Below, piece by piece: positions 22,636 through 35,336 of a stretch of 64,000 nt of DNA; the stretch's first letter is position 1, and every line of letters begins with the position of its first letter. Source of the stretch: Verpa conica (lineage: Eukaryota > Ascomycota > Pezizomycetes > Pezizales > Morchellaceae); contig JAUFSD010000004.1 of the NCBI GenBank assembly GCA_033030425.1, forward strand, positions 186,001 to 250,000, in the 5' to 3' direction. A program made the translations under genes and the position numbers. The notes under the pieces are model-generated. The model did not search any database. It saw only the letters and a program-made list of their open reading frames with translations, and was not told where the DNA came from.

Positions 22636-22920
22636 TCACTTTGTTTTTGTGTTTTTGTTTAATTCATTAATTACATGAACCTTTCGGTTATGGTAATCCT
22701 CCACTTCCAGCCCAAAGCTAAGATATAGGTCACTGTTGAATTTGTCATAAGTACATGCAACCCTAGCTCGATATATATACTGAGAACTCTCGCCGGGTAT
22801 TCTGAAGGTGTGTGTAACTTCTCCACAATCGATACTCTCCTTAAATGGATTAGGGGACATACCCTCATACTCTCTACCCTTATGGTAGATATAATGTTTC
22901 ACTTCTAGAATCTTGTACAA
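22636..22920 (-). pseudogene. Possible coding remnant (75-94 codons)
   Basis: The minus-strand frame gives a protein-like sequence (GEVTHTFRIPGESSQYIYRA, then DLYLSFGLEVEDYHNRK). It has no ATG at its 5' end, where a stop precedes position 22920; the first internal ATG is at 22860. I found no upstream exon that joins in phase. It may be a decayed gene or the last exon of a gene I could not complete. Confidence 0.3.
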
Positions 22921-25244
22921 TCACTCGTTTATAAAAACTTTTATCAAAGTTACATCTTCCTCATGTCCCTACTCTCCCGTCTTTCACCTGTCCATGAGGG
23001 GGGGGGATTTTACCTGGTTTCGTTTAATCAGCCCATGGAAAACCTTATTCTGTGATCCCAAACATGTTCCCAAAAGCTAGATTAGAACCTTGAACCCCTC
23101 TCTTCCCCCTCCCCATGTGCTGCCTTCCCCTGTACCAGGTCAAACTGCCGAGTCAACCCGGCTAGATATGAGACAAATTTATTGTACAGTACGTACTGGC
23201 CAAAGTGCTTGGCCGGCCACACCAATGGCTAGTTGTAAATTTCTACCTACTCGTTCTAACACCTAGTACTGATATATATATAAAAGAATATAAACTAGGC
23301 GGGAGAATAACTACATAGCTATAGTAATCAATTTATTAACATCAGTTGTTTTGTGGTCTTCAACCTTGCCCAACCTAAAATAAAACCCAGCCGACGACGA
23401 CCCGGAGTCGAGCCACACCCCTCCTCCAGAAATACAGGCAGCACAAAAAAAAGTCAATCCATAAACGAGAAGCCAAGCGATATTGTTGAGAAAAGTTTAT
23501 TTGACTTGGTTCCCCCCCCCCCTCTCATGAGAGCATTCGACAAAGGTATGATCGTATGATTTAAACAGACCTCATCATACGAGCTAATAGGTATCAATCC
23601 CGAGCTTTAATTCTATCAACAAAAGATCTTCATCTAATTTCACCCCTTCCCTCCCTTCCAAGACACGAGAATTATTTCAAGGATAAAACAGATATCGTAT
23701 GTCATTCTCTCGGGAAAGAACAAGTACTCGGAATAAACGCCTTACGGGAACAAGAGAGAGAAAGAGAAAGAAAAAAAAAACCCTCTCCTCAGTTGTTGCA
23801 TGTTGGAATTAAACCGGCCGTGGATTTGGCCTCCGATCAGAAAGAAAGAGAAGGGGAAAAAAGAAAAAAGAGGGGGGGGGGGGAAAGGGAAATTCGTGAA
23901 TTTATGCTTAAGGCCACAAAAAAAAAAAAAAAAAAAACTTGGCTCTGAATTAACGATCAACCATCGTACTCGAGTAGCGGATACTTGCATAGTGAAGCGG
24001 GTGTTGTGGCCCCGAAACCAACATGATTACTGCTGCACTGGAGCTGAATTAAGGTACTCCACGGGATGCGAGTAAGAGGGGAAATTTGTTTAGCGAGATA
24101 AGCAGGGGAAACACTATGCCTCTTTGTATGCTTCCAGACCGAAATCTAAAAAGGTGTGGTGGGGTAGCTAATCAAAAGGGAAGGGGAAAAAAGGAAGAAA
24201 AAAATGGGAAGTTGAGTCTTCTTATCCCAACAAGCCATATGGGTTTTCGTGCGGCGTAACTTATAGATATGCGTTGAAGTCTCCAAGAGCTAAAAATTGC
24301 GACAGGCAAGAGGCTCTTTTGGACAGCTGCTCAAAGTGATTTGACCCAGGTTTATGCAGCATGAGATCTTCGTTCCTGTCGCCATTACTGGTTTGAATCA
24401 TGAGGATATGCAGGTTAATTGTGTAACCCGAAGTATTGTGAACCCGACATCCCTTTAGCGATTCCGATATCGTGATAGCCAAAGAGGTCGAATGGCGCAC
24501 ATAATTCGGATTGCCGCTTGTATAAGTTATGCAATGGATGTATAAAAGCACCGCAGGCACTGCCCTAGAGAAATCGTGCAGATGTGAAGAAGCGGAACAG
24601 GAGATACTGAACTAAATAGTCCTGCGCGAGAGAAAATCACAGATAAAAAAACCCAATTGCTCCCTCGATCGAGTAGTACAGCTGCAAACGAGGAGCAGAA
24701 TTGAGGAGTGCAATTTCCACTTCAAGACTATAGAAAAAGGAATAACAAAAAAGTTCTCTCTGATAACCCCCCCTAATAATACTCCCTCGTAATTGTGGTA
24801 CATGCAAATGCCGGCATAGAAGAAAACCGAGGAAATCACCACCCCACAATGTGCCCCTCGTGATAAAATGACAAGAGAAATAGATCATACAAACCATATT
24901 AACATGAAATCCAAGCTATAGGTCACTCATTTCTCTAAAAATACATAGCAGGTTTCCCACCTGTCTTGAAAAATCATAATATTACAGTGTGAACCAGAAA
25001 AAGAAGTCGACATTTATAATCACCATGTTCGATAAATATGTGTCGATAAAACAAAAACAATCATTAAGTGTAACGCCGTTCCAAAACCAGTAATAAATAG
25101 TAATGCATATGGTAAATCGCAAATATTGTGTAACAAACGAGAGCGAGGAGACTTTGTGCCGGCAAAGGCATGTGATTCGTAAAGCATAGGCGAAAGTCCC
25201 GAGAGATATGGAGCGACTTTCTTTGAGTGATAAAAGCAAACAAT
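22921..25244. other. Intergenic DNA with low-complexity tracts
   Basis: No supported gene. A purine-rich block spans 23757-23937, including 12 G at 23872-23883 and 20 A at 23918-23937. C-runs occur at 23513-23522. The part nearest 25245 is 3' flank of the minus-strand gene there. Confidence 0.5.
23757..23937. repeat. Purine-rich low-complexity tract
   Basis: GA-, AAAG-, G12 and A20 runs follow one another on the plus strand. Such tracts are prone to replication slippage and to sequencing or assembly error in homopolymers. Confidence 0.8.
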
Positions 25245-25913
25245 CTAACAGATTCCATCAAACCAGTTGATGTTCCAGTCATCGTTGATTTGTGGTTGCT
25301 CCCAAGCAATTTTAGGAGCATCTATTCCTAATAATTAGTAAAAAATACAAATAACTAGGGTCTGGGAACGCAAACCTTCATAGATCACTATGCTAAACCT
25401 CGCGGAAGTTGGAGAACTCTCAGGGCTCGAATATCCGTCTAGATTCAATGTAGAAACCCTAAACACCCCGTCGCAAACCTCCTCGCCAATGCATCTGAAA
25501 TCTAGGGTTGATGGCCTTCGATGTCTTTGCAATAACATTCCACCCTTCCGCTTCAGGTTCTTTGCTGGAGGGAGCATTGACTCAAAAGGTTGCTTCATTT
25601 TTGAAAGTAGCTTTCTGCGGCGACTCGATGCAGAAGAACTGGTTGTTGTTGAGAAGAAGGAGCGCAAGGAAGATGACTTGGATCTTGTTGAGGTAGATGA
25701 TGATAGGGTGTGTGTGTTTAGATATGATCGTTTGCTCTCAAAGGACCCACGAGCCGTATACCGGGAACGGCCACTACAAGACTTTGTCCGGCGCATAGGA
25801 GATCGTATCTTTTCTATTGAATATTTCGAGTGAATTGTGTATGGTAGTTCGTCGATATTTGGAAACTGAGTGAATGAGCAGTAGAAGTCCTGATCTTTGT
25901 AAGAACTAAGCAT
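25245..25913 (-). CDS. Hypothetical Ser/Arg-rich protein, two exons (206 aa)
   Basis: Exon 1 is 25913-25376 (ATG at 25913), the intron 25375-25328 (48 bp; GTTTGC donor, TACTAAT branch site, TTAG acceptor), exon 2 25327-25245. The phase-1 join extends the conserved-looking end of exon 1 (ARFSIVIYEG) into an acidic Trp-rich tail (APKIAWEQPQINDDWNINWF) ending at a stop. The N-terminal half is rich in Ser, Arg and Thr, as in disordered phosphorylated proteins. The C-terminal 70 residues look like a folded conserved motif, but I cannot name the family. No signal peptide or membrane helix is seen. Confidence 0.65.
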
Positions 25914-27335
25914 ATCAGGACCAGAGGCCTTGAGTTATGTCGACGATGAGGATGATGAGCGATGGGTTTGATGTAGGCAGGTCACACTTATGTTGTATTA
26001 TAACGGGAGCTTCTCAAAGTCGAAAGAGAGGGAGATAGACGGTGCTTATATAAATGCTACTGGGAGCCTTAATACCTGCACTGGACACACGTCACTAAAT
26101 ACAAGCAATCCAACTACTCTGTCTGTACCCCAAGTCTAGCCCGTAATGAGCGAGAATTAACAAAAAGCAATACAGGGCCCATGGGAGAGGGTGAGCAGTC
26201 CGTTGCCCCATCCCGAGGGTCCGATTATAGGAACGCCAGCACGGCACAATTCAGTAAGTAGCTGGCCCATCTGCCTGTTCACCGCTCCGGTCACCGCGCC
26301 CACATACTCTATCTAATGTAGAGTACTCACTCACAGATAGGCGTGGGAAGTGTTACTTGCACGCACCCACATGCGCAATGTGAGTTTTCCATGTGGCTCA
26401 AGAAGACCATCCGTGTGAAACCCCGCGCCCCGGTCACCTGGGCTGCAGGTGTGAGCTGTAATGCTGCTGTGGCCGCAACCAACCTTCTCACTGTGGCCTT
26501 GTTCCCCACCAACTGACAGCGCTCGAAACATCAGGTCCCAAGCGATTGGGCCAGTTCTCACACTGTGTGCTCTTTGTATCGGGAAACATTCCCAGGCAAA
26601 CTGGGGTATGTACTAGAGTAACCGAGAAGTCTTATATATGTGTGGCATTTGTAACAGACTACCTACTACGGAGAAACGTATGCTATTGCCTGTCATACAA
26701 ACATTTTCCATATATGTATACAGCTGCCAATGGGTCTTGGTACTATTCGAGGAGTATTGGGAGATATTTCGGTACATATCTATTATATGGTATAGAAGTA
26801 GGATATCCCAAGTCGCGCTGTAGCCTCAGCATCTCTCCGATCCAAGCCTCCTAAGAAAGCCATTGGTTAATCCCTATCTCGGATAGATATCGGCAGCGCA
26901 ATTAACGAAACCTTCACGCGACAGAGCGACAGCGAGTAAACCCCAGGTTGAGGCTGTGATTGCAAACCGTTGTTACAACACGTCGTCCAAAGAAGATTGG
27001 TGAAATACCGAGGGCATGACCCATTCTCCTCATTTACCTGTTTCAAAAGTCTTATCCTAGGTGATGCCATATCGGGAACCGAGATAGATTCACCACCGCC
27101 ACTTCAGAAGTCCTTATCGTGGAGATGGACTTATAGGCTGTACTTAACAGGACATTTTATGAACAGCCTTACAACTAAGGCTTGCGTTATCCCAGCCCCA
27201 CTTATCGGGCTATATGGGGCAAATCAAAGAGGTAATCACCATATTCTTTGAAAATCTAGGGTAGAAGCAGAGCTGAAAAATAAGAAGATCTCTAGCTTTA
27301 TTTGATAATTGCGATAGGCAATAAAACTCAGAAAT
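25914..27335. other. Intergenic DNA, no supported gene
   Basis: The first 300 bases are upstream flank of the minus-strand gene at 25245-25913. The block at 26280-26560 has higher GC and an open frame on the minus strand, but no ATG start, splice support or family resemblance. Confidence 0.45.
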
Positions 27336-27628
27336 CTAAGCCTCAGGTAGGGGATATTTACTGGATGTGAAGACCTCAGTAAGTAAAGATACTTGTCTAT
27401 GGGTGGGAATATTACCTTGTATTTTCGGCTACATATTGCCTGTCGCAAGTACTTTACAGCAACTCCTCTCGTTTCAGCCCCCAATAGTTCGCCCCCAAAC
27501 ATCTCGCTATCAATTGTGGGGTATGCTTCGTTTTCAAACCTTACAAATACAGTATGAACACCACTCATACTCCTTCCCCGCCCCGCGCCTTCACTTACCC
27601 ATGATTTCCCAATGGCTTGGGGTACCAT
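27336..27628 (-). CDS. Doubtful small hypothetical protein
   Basis: From the ATG at 27628 a frame of 71 codons runs to a possible GTAATA donor at 27415; an acceptor at 27375 would add 12 codons and a stop at 27336. The residues (VHTVFVRFENEAYPTIDSEM, GVAVKYLRQA) look coding. The intron would be only 41 bp, so the 3' structure is uncertain. No known domain. Confidence 0.3.
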
Positions 27629-30600
27629 GGTAGCCAATCTACACGCAGGTCCAGCTATTTACGTGCAGCAGACCTTTAGCGAATAAAACAGTAGTCTTGG
27701 CAAACATATTTATCACCACGATCCCTATTCGTAGAGCATCTCATTGGGGACACGGGTCACGACAAAGGTCTTGTTCTTATTTAAAGCTTGCCAGCATTCC
27801 ATCTTGGAAGAGGGGGGGGGAAGAGAAAAAACAAATACTATACATCAAATATCAAGTAGGTATCGGCGCCTTCCCGGGATCCCATCACTTGTCATTACTA
27901 GAGTAGAGTAGATAATCGATCCACGTTGTCCGTACATACATCGGCATCTTGGTGATCCTCAAGCGAAAAAGCCTCCCGGGTGCCGGTTGCAGGTATTAAA
28001 AAAGATTACCGGTGATCTCCCGAGTAGGCTTTAAAGATATGTATAACACTGCCCGCTCTGTAGAGCAAGCAGTAAGGGGGGGGGGCAGTGTCTTCACTCT
28101 GGAGTATAGATTCTTCGTTAAGTCCGATGCCTACTCTACAAGTAGGAAGTTCCTGCCACACGATGCACTCTACTCCCGGGTCTCGAACCCTCCAATCCTT
28201 AGCACTGCGAATGTCTGGCGGAGAAGTCCCCTTGTCCTTCACACCCAAATGCCACCGTACATGCCTATTAGGAACTGGTACACATGTTGATACAATGAGC
28301 CGACGCGAGCGGATGTCCTCTCCACCTACCTACTGTTACATGTTACGAAAGCATGCTCACGCAAGATATGTATACGCTACAAATAACTTAATGCGCATGT
28401 ACCCTGCTATAAGGTCGATTGCGCAAGTCTCGAATGGAACTGTCAGGCCAAGGAACTACCGAATTGACTCAAAAATGCAAAGAGAAAAGAAAGAAGAAGA
28501 AAAGAAAGAAAGGGAAAAAAAAAAGCCAAGAACAGCCTACGTGTTCCACAACCATCACCGATTTCTGCGAGGCACGATAATTCGATGATGCGGCGAGACA
28601 ATGGCATAGAGGTATGATCGGGCCGAACCGAAAAAAACTAGTGGGTGAGGCTGAGGCTGCATGCTATTCGGTCGGAACTCGGGAAATTCCCAATATCACC
28701 TGCACTTGGTTGGCAACTGCCGGCTATTTCTCGAATTCTGTACGATTTCTAGTGTAATACATGAAACGAGTAGAAGCTTTACGAAGGTCGAAAGAGTCTA
28801 TGGGGGCTTGCCCTTGGCATGTCTCATTCGTTTGCAAAGGGACCACTTAACTTCCTCTTGAAGGAGGATTACACTCAAGTATCCGAATAGACCTAACTAG
28901 GCAAAGCTGTGCCTTTATAGCTACCTAAGCAGGCTCGAATCCAGTCCTTCATGATTCGTCAAGACCAGTAATTCGAAGACTCATAGCCTAGCGATTTCCA
29001 AAAAAGTCACACGCCCTTTTCACCCTAGAAAACTTGGCTGTTCTGGGCTCGACATGTGGTCTCACTCGGTGCGCTGGGCTTCTAACAAATAGTAGTACGT
29101 ACACGCAATGCAAAAAGGCAAATGCAGCTAACCGTTAAGAAAAAAATATTAGGGCGATAGCTTCCTCTACTATATCTCTAACCAGGGAAAACACAATTCA
29201 TAGCCTTGCTTCCGCCTGTGCTCCGCCCAAAGATTAGGTCCGTCATATCTATGCAGAGGCACCGTTTATAGTAGAATTTTGTATCACATACCACCAGCCA
29301 ACGCCTAAGTATGTATGTGTGTGCAGCCCCAATTGAAAGCGCACGATACAAGTTCCTGCATCAAGAACGTCGGCGAGGGGCCCTGAGGGGCACCAGTATA
29401 AGTAATACCCGGCAGAGTTCTACTTCCTTCCATAATCCTCGTACCTTAGAACCCCTGCCGAATATTCTTGAAATTTTAAGATCTTACATACACTCGTTTG
29501 ACGCGCATACACCACAGTAATACTTACCCTATTGGCCATTCGGAGAAATCTTGATACACTAGGCTTTTCTCCAAATGTACCCCCTACGCCACAGCTATGA
29601 TTAGGTTTAGGAGAAAGAAAAAAACCTGATACTGTCCCATGGCTGTTTCTGGTTTTTTTACACTAGAAGCTACTACAATACTAGATAGGCTACTTGTGGG
29701 GAAATTCCCCTAGCTGAAGAAATAAGAATCTTGTACGAGAACAAGGTATTTCTACTCCGCCCCGCATTCCGGGGGAGTCCCCATCTACCTACAGGACACA
29801 AGACCATCTCCTCTTCAAGATTATAATTATGCATTCATTCGAGTTACGAGAGATTAACCGGCCACAAAAATGAGACATCTATCTACCGATGTAGTTACAC
29901 GAGCTAGTAGGAGAAAAACGGATGGCAGGATCTATGGGGGGAATACTTGATTACTACAGTATCTGTAGCAGGATATTAAATCTTCTAAATAATAGGCAAC
30001 TAAGCACCCTGAATACGGGGAATAAACACTGAGGACGCCTTTCAGGGTTATACATACAATACAGCACTGAAATATTTGTCCCCTATGAACTCGGTCGATA
30101 CTCAGTAAAAGATGATTCAGAGATGTCCTACCACACTAAATGAAACAGCACTACTACTACAGTCATTAAACTCCTGAAAACCCTTCACCTAAGGCTTGAA
30201 AATATCTCATTGATAGTCATGAAACGAATGTTCTATCATTAATTCCTTTTTTTTTTTTAACTGCAGCTTCCTAAGAATCAACTTGATACCATCATCATAC
30301 CATCATCACTATTGTCAAACGTTTGCTACATCTAATAATATGCAGGGTGAGCTTTTTAAAATATATCATTTTATAACCCTCGTTTGTTAATGGTAGAGGG
30401 GGGAATTCCAAGGCATCTTGAGGTCTAGAGTGCTCCGTTTAAGAAACCCTAACCCTGAAGAGTATCCATAAATTCAAGCTGTATAGTACGGCTATTATAC
30501 CGCTAGCAGGATGCCAACTATAGATGAGATTAAGTTGAAAATATACCACTCAGGGCCTCACCAGGCTCATCTACATATAACGTACGGAAAATAACCCCCC

Positions 30601-31816
30601 CAGTAGGAGGGCGGGGGCGGGCCGCGAGGGGAGATATCCTATCATCTATACTGAGCCTCAGATGCGAGTTTATTCCCTCAGATTGGCATCCTGCAGCCCT
30701 CTCCCCGCCATAGGGATACGGTAGAATATCGTGCATGGAAGTGTTTGAGCTGCCTTTGCCTTTACGTTTACCCCTCAGATCGACAGTAGGGTCAGCCCCG
30801 TGACTCGTTGTATATATTCAGCGACTCGGCTTTTATTGACCGAGGCAAGTTATGTGTGACCGACACTACATCTATATATATATATATTCATGCACATTTA
30901 CAATCTTGCATCAGTCATGACCTAAGTATTGTTGCGACTTTGTTTAATTGGAGTGAATCCGCTCAATTGACACTTGTAACGATGTTTGATACCAAGGTAG
31001 TTGCAGGAGATGAGCGCTCTAGATGATCCTATATAATTGATCATTATTATACTATTCCCCAATCATATATAGGAGGAATTACTTTTTCCATCTAATCGGG
31101 ATATATCATATATAATAAATCTTATTTATACACACCCTGTTGTAGTTGGGTTATGGGTTCTCCAGTGCGCATGCGAACACTAATTTGACTTGTTAGTACA
31201 TCGAATACGTACTAATATATTATAATGGTGCGTTGTTACTGTAGATAGTCATGCTAGGAGTATCTGATACTAGGGATCCATTGTACATGCGTCAGGTTAA
31301 TAAGCTCGTATTATAGACGTTTCAAAGTGCCTAGAACTAACGAAACTTACTGTTTCCATGATTGAATACAATAATCTAACATATCTCAATCCTCCTCAGC
31401 TTTAGTCTGTAAGATATGCCGTCCACTAGAAATATACTATATATTAAACAGGAAAAACGCAATATTTCGGGCAGACACAACCCCGCGGAGATTCACTCGC
31501 CGACAATGACAATAAGTCTATCTTGTATTGATGAAAAGGTAAAATACTCTACAAAAATTTCAAGTAATAAAAAAGGTCCAGGTCAGCCTCACTTTAGATA
31601 ACTTGGATTAAGACAAAAAAAAACACAACCTTTACACAAGACCTCCATTAAACCACTAAAATAAGAGACAGTCTCTATAGAAAGAGATAAAAAAATATTT
31701 TCCAAATCACCGCAAATGAGCTCGGACCGAAAAAAACCCCGTTGACTAGAATCCCGACCTTGTCCGAAACTCACAATACATTCTGTGGGATGCCCCCCCC
31801 CCCAGCTGTGTTTCCT
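27629..31816. other. Gene desert
   Basis: No gene found in over 4 kb on either strand. Present are an A/G-rich tract (28479-28527), a TA dinucleotide run (30873-30888), a telomere-like CCCTAACCCTG copy (30447-30457), a T-run (30247-30258) and many short AT-rich frames. A B-box-like word occurs on the minus strand near 28170-28180 without a matching A box at normal spacing. Confidence 0.5.
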
Positions 31817-32113
31817 TCAACTCTGGTTTCGTGCCACCACTCCACCCTTAATATTATCAACCTCACTATCAGCATTACCAGTCTCAGCATCACGTTCCTC
31901 CCGATATTTCTTCTTCCTCCTAGCTTCCCCTCGAACCTCCCTCTCGCGGTAGTAGCCAGGTACAGCATCTGCCCTATCTTGTCCTGTCTGACCAAGCTCC
32001 CACGGGTTGCCGTCGATGGCCGGAGGGGTATTGGTAGTGACAGAGCTCTGCTTTGAACAGAAAGTTCCCATGTCTAAGCTCTTTGTCGATGCTGATGAAT
32101 ATTTCATATACAT
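31817..32113 (-). CDS. Doubtful small charged hypothetical protein (98 aa)
   Basis: The ATG at 32113 opens 98 codons. The N-terminal part is Ser/Thr-rich; the C-terminal part is strongly charged (EARRKKKYREERDAETGN), possibly helical. Codon use looks less AT-biased than the surrounding DNA. No family is recognised and no intron is needed; it could be a small real gene or a chance frame. Confidence 0.3.
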   Translation of the reverse strand: MYMKYSSASTKSLDMGTFCSKQSSVTTNTPPAIDGNPWELGQTGQDRADAVPGYYREREVRGEARRKKKYREERDAETGNADSEVDNIKGGVVARNQS

Positions 32114-33143
32114 GTAGCATAGAGATTGATTCGGAATATAAATTTTTAATAGGTACTTTAGATACTTAGAAATAGAATCTAGAATAATAAATATAGATAG
32201 AATGAAAGAGTGTGCGGGTGTCTATAAGTCATAGTACGGGCTGGTGGAAACGTGTTTTCTTTGATGTTCGCCTGCTTGTGCTAATGGTGTCCTTAACTCT
32301 AGACAGAAGGGTTCCCTAGTTAGTATAGTGCTTGTCGCTCTAGTACTTGGCTTATATATCTATAACTCAGAAGAACCTAAAAATTAGCTATATTTAATAT
32401 ATTTGTGACAAATTATAGACTGAAGGGAATTGCTTAGAGAGAAACAGGAAGCGAGTGAGAACTAATGAAAATTACGAGTGATATTGCATGATTTACGGCC
32501 TCTTAATGCGATAGATAAGGGTACTAGCGACAATGGTGGCCCCGTCTTGCGACTTATAAGACGTACCTAATACAATAATTAGTAGTTAATATAAATATAC
32601 CTCACGCATCAGAGCTACCTCCGTTGTTCCAGCACAACAGTATTTCCTGTTAAGCAGAAATAATCACAATATAACAGTTTGCAAAAACAAACGGCCGGAC
32701 TTCAAAATGGTAAAGGGATGTAATTCTAAGGTGTTTTTGAGAGACCTTCAAACAAAAAACGGAAACCAAGAGAGAAACAGGAAAAGTAACGACTACCCTT
32801 AATCCAGTGTAAACAAACTTGGCAAAGGTTCTGTGCAGATACACATCAAACCTTACCAGTACAATGAATAAAACAAAAACCGGCCATAAATTTTCTCATA
32901 ACTGGTCTACCACCCTAAACCGTATCCTTTTGTAACTCCTATCTCAGAGCCCCCCATAAACATCCCATCATAGCAAAGAGAAAATACCAACGACCCCACC
33001 GAACCGGACCCGTTACAAAAGACCTCTATTACCCAGAAAATACGGGCGCAAGAAACGAGACAGACCAGAAAAGACCGACCGAGAAAACCCATCCCAAGAA
33101 AGAAACAGGGAAAAATCGACAGAAAGGAATCCACAAAAACAAT
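32114..33143. other. Intergenic DNA and probable 3' UTR of ARB1
   Basis: No gene seen. The last few hundred bases before 33144 are expected to contain the ARB1 3' UTR (minus strand); no terminator can be assigned with confidence. Confidence 0.5.
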
Positions 33144-35336
33144 CTATACAGAGCCAGTTGACATCATCTTCTTCCTGAGGTGGTTCTTGTACTGTCCGAT
33201 AGTACCATCCCATTTCCTAATAGTCTTATTCTCGCATACTAGAATATCTTTGGCAATCTTATCGAGTAGCCTATTTAGAAAAAGATGATTAGCTTCTATT
33301 CAGATTTCGAGTTCCTGGTTACATAGATAGCAAGTGGAAGAGCTAAAACATACCTAAAGTCGTGGGAAACGACAACTACACCTCCATCAAAAGCATTGAT
33401 GGCGTCTGCCAAACTGTCAATAGTAGGAATATCTAGACCGTTTGTAGGCTCGTCGAGAAGCAACATGTTCGGTGACTCGATGGCAAGCAGGGCAAACACA
33501 ATTCTCGACTTCTGCCCTTCGGACAAGGTTCCGATCAAGGCAGTCTGGGAGTCACCGCTGAGACCATATTTTCCGAGCTGCTGTCTCCAGTACTGATAAT
33601 CCTGACTCTTTTCTCTGTACTTCTCCCTAACAAAGTCCAATGCAGATTTTGTCAAGTCAAGTTGTTCGGCAGAGTGCTGTGAGTACATGCCCAATTTTAA
33701 GTGGGTATGCCTGCTGACGCTTCCTTGAGTAGGCTGGAGCTTCCCAGTCATAATTCTAAGTAAGGTGGACTTTCCAACACCATTAGGCCCAACAAGAGCA
33801 ACACGGGAGTCCATGTCTACACCAAGGTCGAGGTTTTCGTATAGGTAATCCTTAGCCTCACCACTGTAGGCGAAGGATACGTCGTCGAAAGAAAGGACTG
33901 GGGGTGGAAGTTTCTCAACCTCGGCGAAGCGGAAGGAAAATACACGATCTGCAGCGACTTTCTCGATGAGACCATCGGCCTCCATCTTATCAAGGATCTT
34001 TTGTCGAGACTTGGCTTGACGGACCAAATTGGCGTATGTACCAGCCTAGAGAATACATTAGCGGTATGAAAGATCAGAGAAGAGCTATAATCTTACTGAA
34101 GCGATGAACTTCTTGATGTGAGCAATTTCGTCTTGTTGTTTAGTGTACTGCTTCATTTGATTGGCCTCCTGTTCTGTCCTAGTCTTGATATAACTATTTC
34201 ACCCGTTTGGTTAGATTCAGTTATTTCTTCAATAGAGGAGTGGTACCCAAGGGGACATACGTATCGTAGTTACCACCATAGTAGATAAGTCTCCTCATTC
34301 TCATATCGAGCATATTTGTGCATACACCATTTAGGAAATCCATGGAGTGGGATACCAGCACAAGGGTGCGGTCCCACTTCTTCAGGTACTCCTCAAGCCA
34401 GACACAAGCTTCAAGATCCAAATGGGCAGTAGGGTCATCGAGGAGCAATAGTGAAGGCTTAACGAAAAGAGCCTTAGCCAAGGCAACACGCATACGCCAA
34501 CCTCCAGACATGTCCTTGGTCATCTTCTTCATTGTAGTGGGGTTGAAGCCGAGACCAGTTAAAATAAGAGAGGCACGTGTACCAAAGGTTGAAGGATCCA
34601 TTCCGTCAATACGCTAAAAAAAAAGTAGACACATATCAGCCATGGAACACAAATTTTTTAGAGAGGAGAAAGGGGGAATTTGGATTTGTTAAAAAGTACA
34701 TACCTCATAGAGATCCTCCAAGATGGGACTGTCATGTCCTTCATTCTCTAGGGTTTCCTCTGCCAACTGCTCTAGTCTCTTCAACTCGTTCTCTGCCTGT
34801 TTAACCACGTACTCCAATGCCCCCAAAGAGGTTTTTTCGGCAGGCTCATTGAGTAGGTAAATATCAATGTGTTCGGGAATGGGGTATTCCCTCTTTGCGA
34901 TGGATTTGAGGAGCGTTGACTTTCCGCAACCGTTCTCACCGAGCAATCCATAACGACGACCATAATTGAGTTCGAGTGTGGCATCCTGAATCAAGACCCT
35001 TCCATGAAAGACCAACGAGACAGATGTGACCTTGACATCACGAGAGGACTCCAACGATGCAAGCACACCCGTAGTGACACGGTCGGAAAGACCATGCTCG
35101 TCCTCTTGCAGAGCAAGCTTCTCGAGTTTAGCCAACTGAGCCTGATCGATTTCATCATCGTCCCCGTTGACTGACGAGGCCTTTGATGTGGCTTGTGAAG
35201 TAGCCTTTGAACCAGCCTTTGAACCACCGGGGGTGGCAAGCTTGCTGGTGGCGGTCTTCTTTGGTTTATCGTCTCCACCAGCAGCACGCTTTGCAGCGCG
35301 TTCGGCCTCACGTTTTGCCTTTGAAGCGGAAACCAT
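33144..35336 (-). CDS. ARB1: ABC-F ATPase Arb1, ribosome biogenesis factor, five exons (633 aa)
   Basis: Arb1 is a soluble twin-ATPase without membrane domains that works in 40S and 60S ribosome biogenesis and shuttles between nucleus and cytoplasm. Exons: 35336-34704, 34613-34261, 34193-34097, 34045-33354, 33270-33144; all phases agree. A Lys/Ala/Ser-rich N-terminal extension (residues 1-60) is followed by ATPase 1 with Walker [10 protein letters not shown] (about 133-141), signature MSGGW and Walker B LLLLDDP. The ABC-F linker ([14 protein letters not shown]) and ATPase 2 follow, with [14 protein letters not shown] and [11 protein letters not shown]. In site 1 Asp replaces the usual catalytic Glu (DDPTAHLD); I recall the same in yeast Arb1. 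Length is close to yeast Arb1 (610 aa). A (CCCTTT) run lies in the 5' flank. Confidence 0.97.

Noticed and set aside
24261..24560. 99-codon minus-strand frame
   Set aside because: No ATG at its start and no upstream exon; it lies downstream of the gene ending at 25245 and is likely flank or chance.
25390..25833. 147-codon plus-strand frame
   Set aside because: Antisense shadow of the spliced minus-strand gene at 25245-25913, which has a better start, intron and C-terminus.
28140..28200. tRNA-like T-loop (GGTTCGAGACC) on the minus strand
   Set aside because: No A box at suitable distance and no cloverleaf could be drawn.
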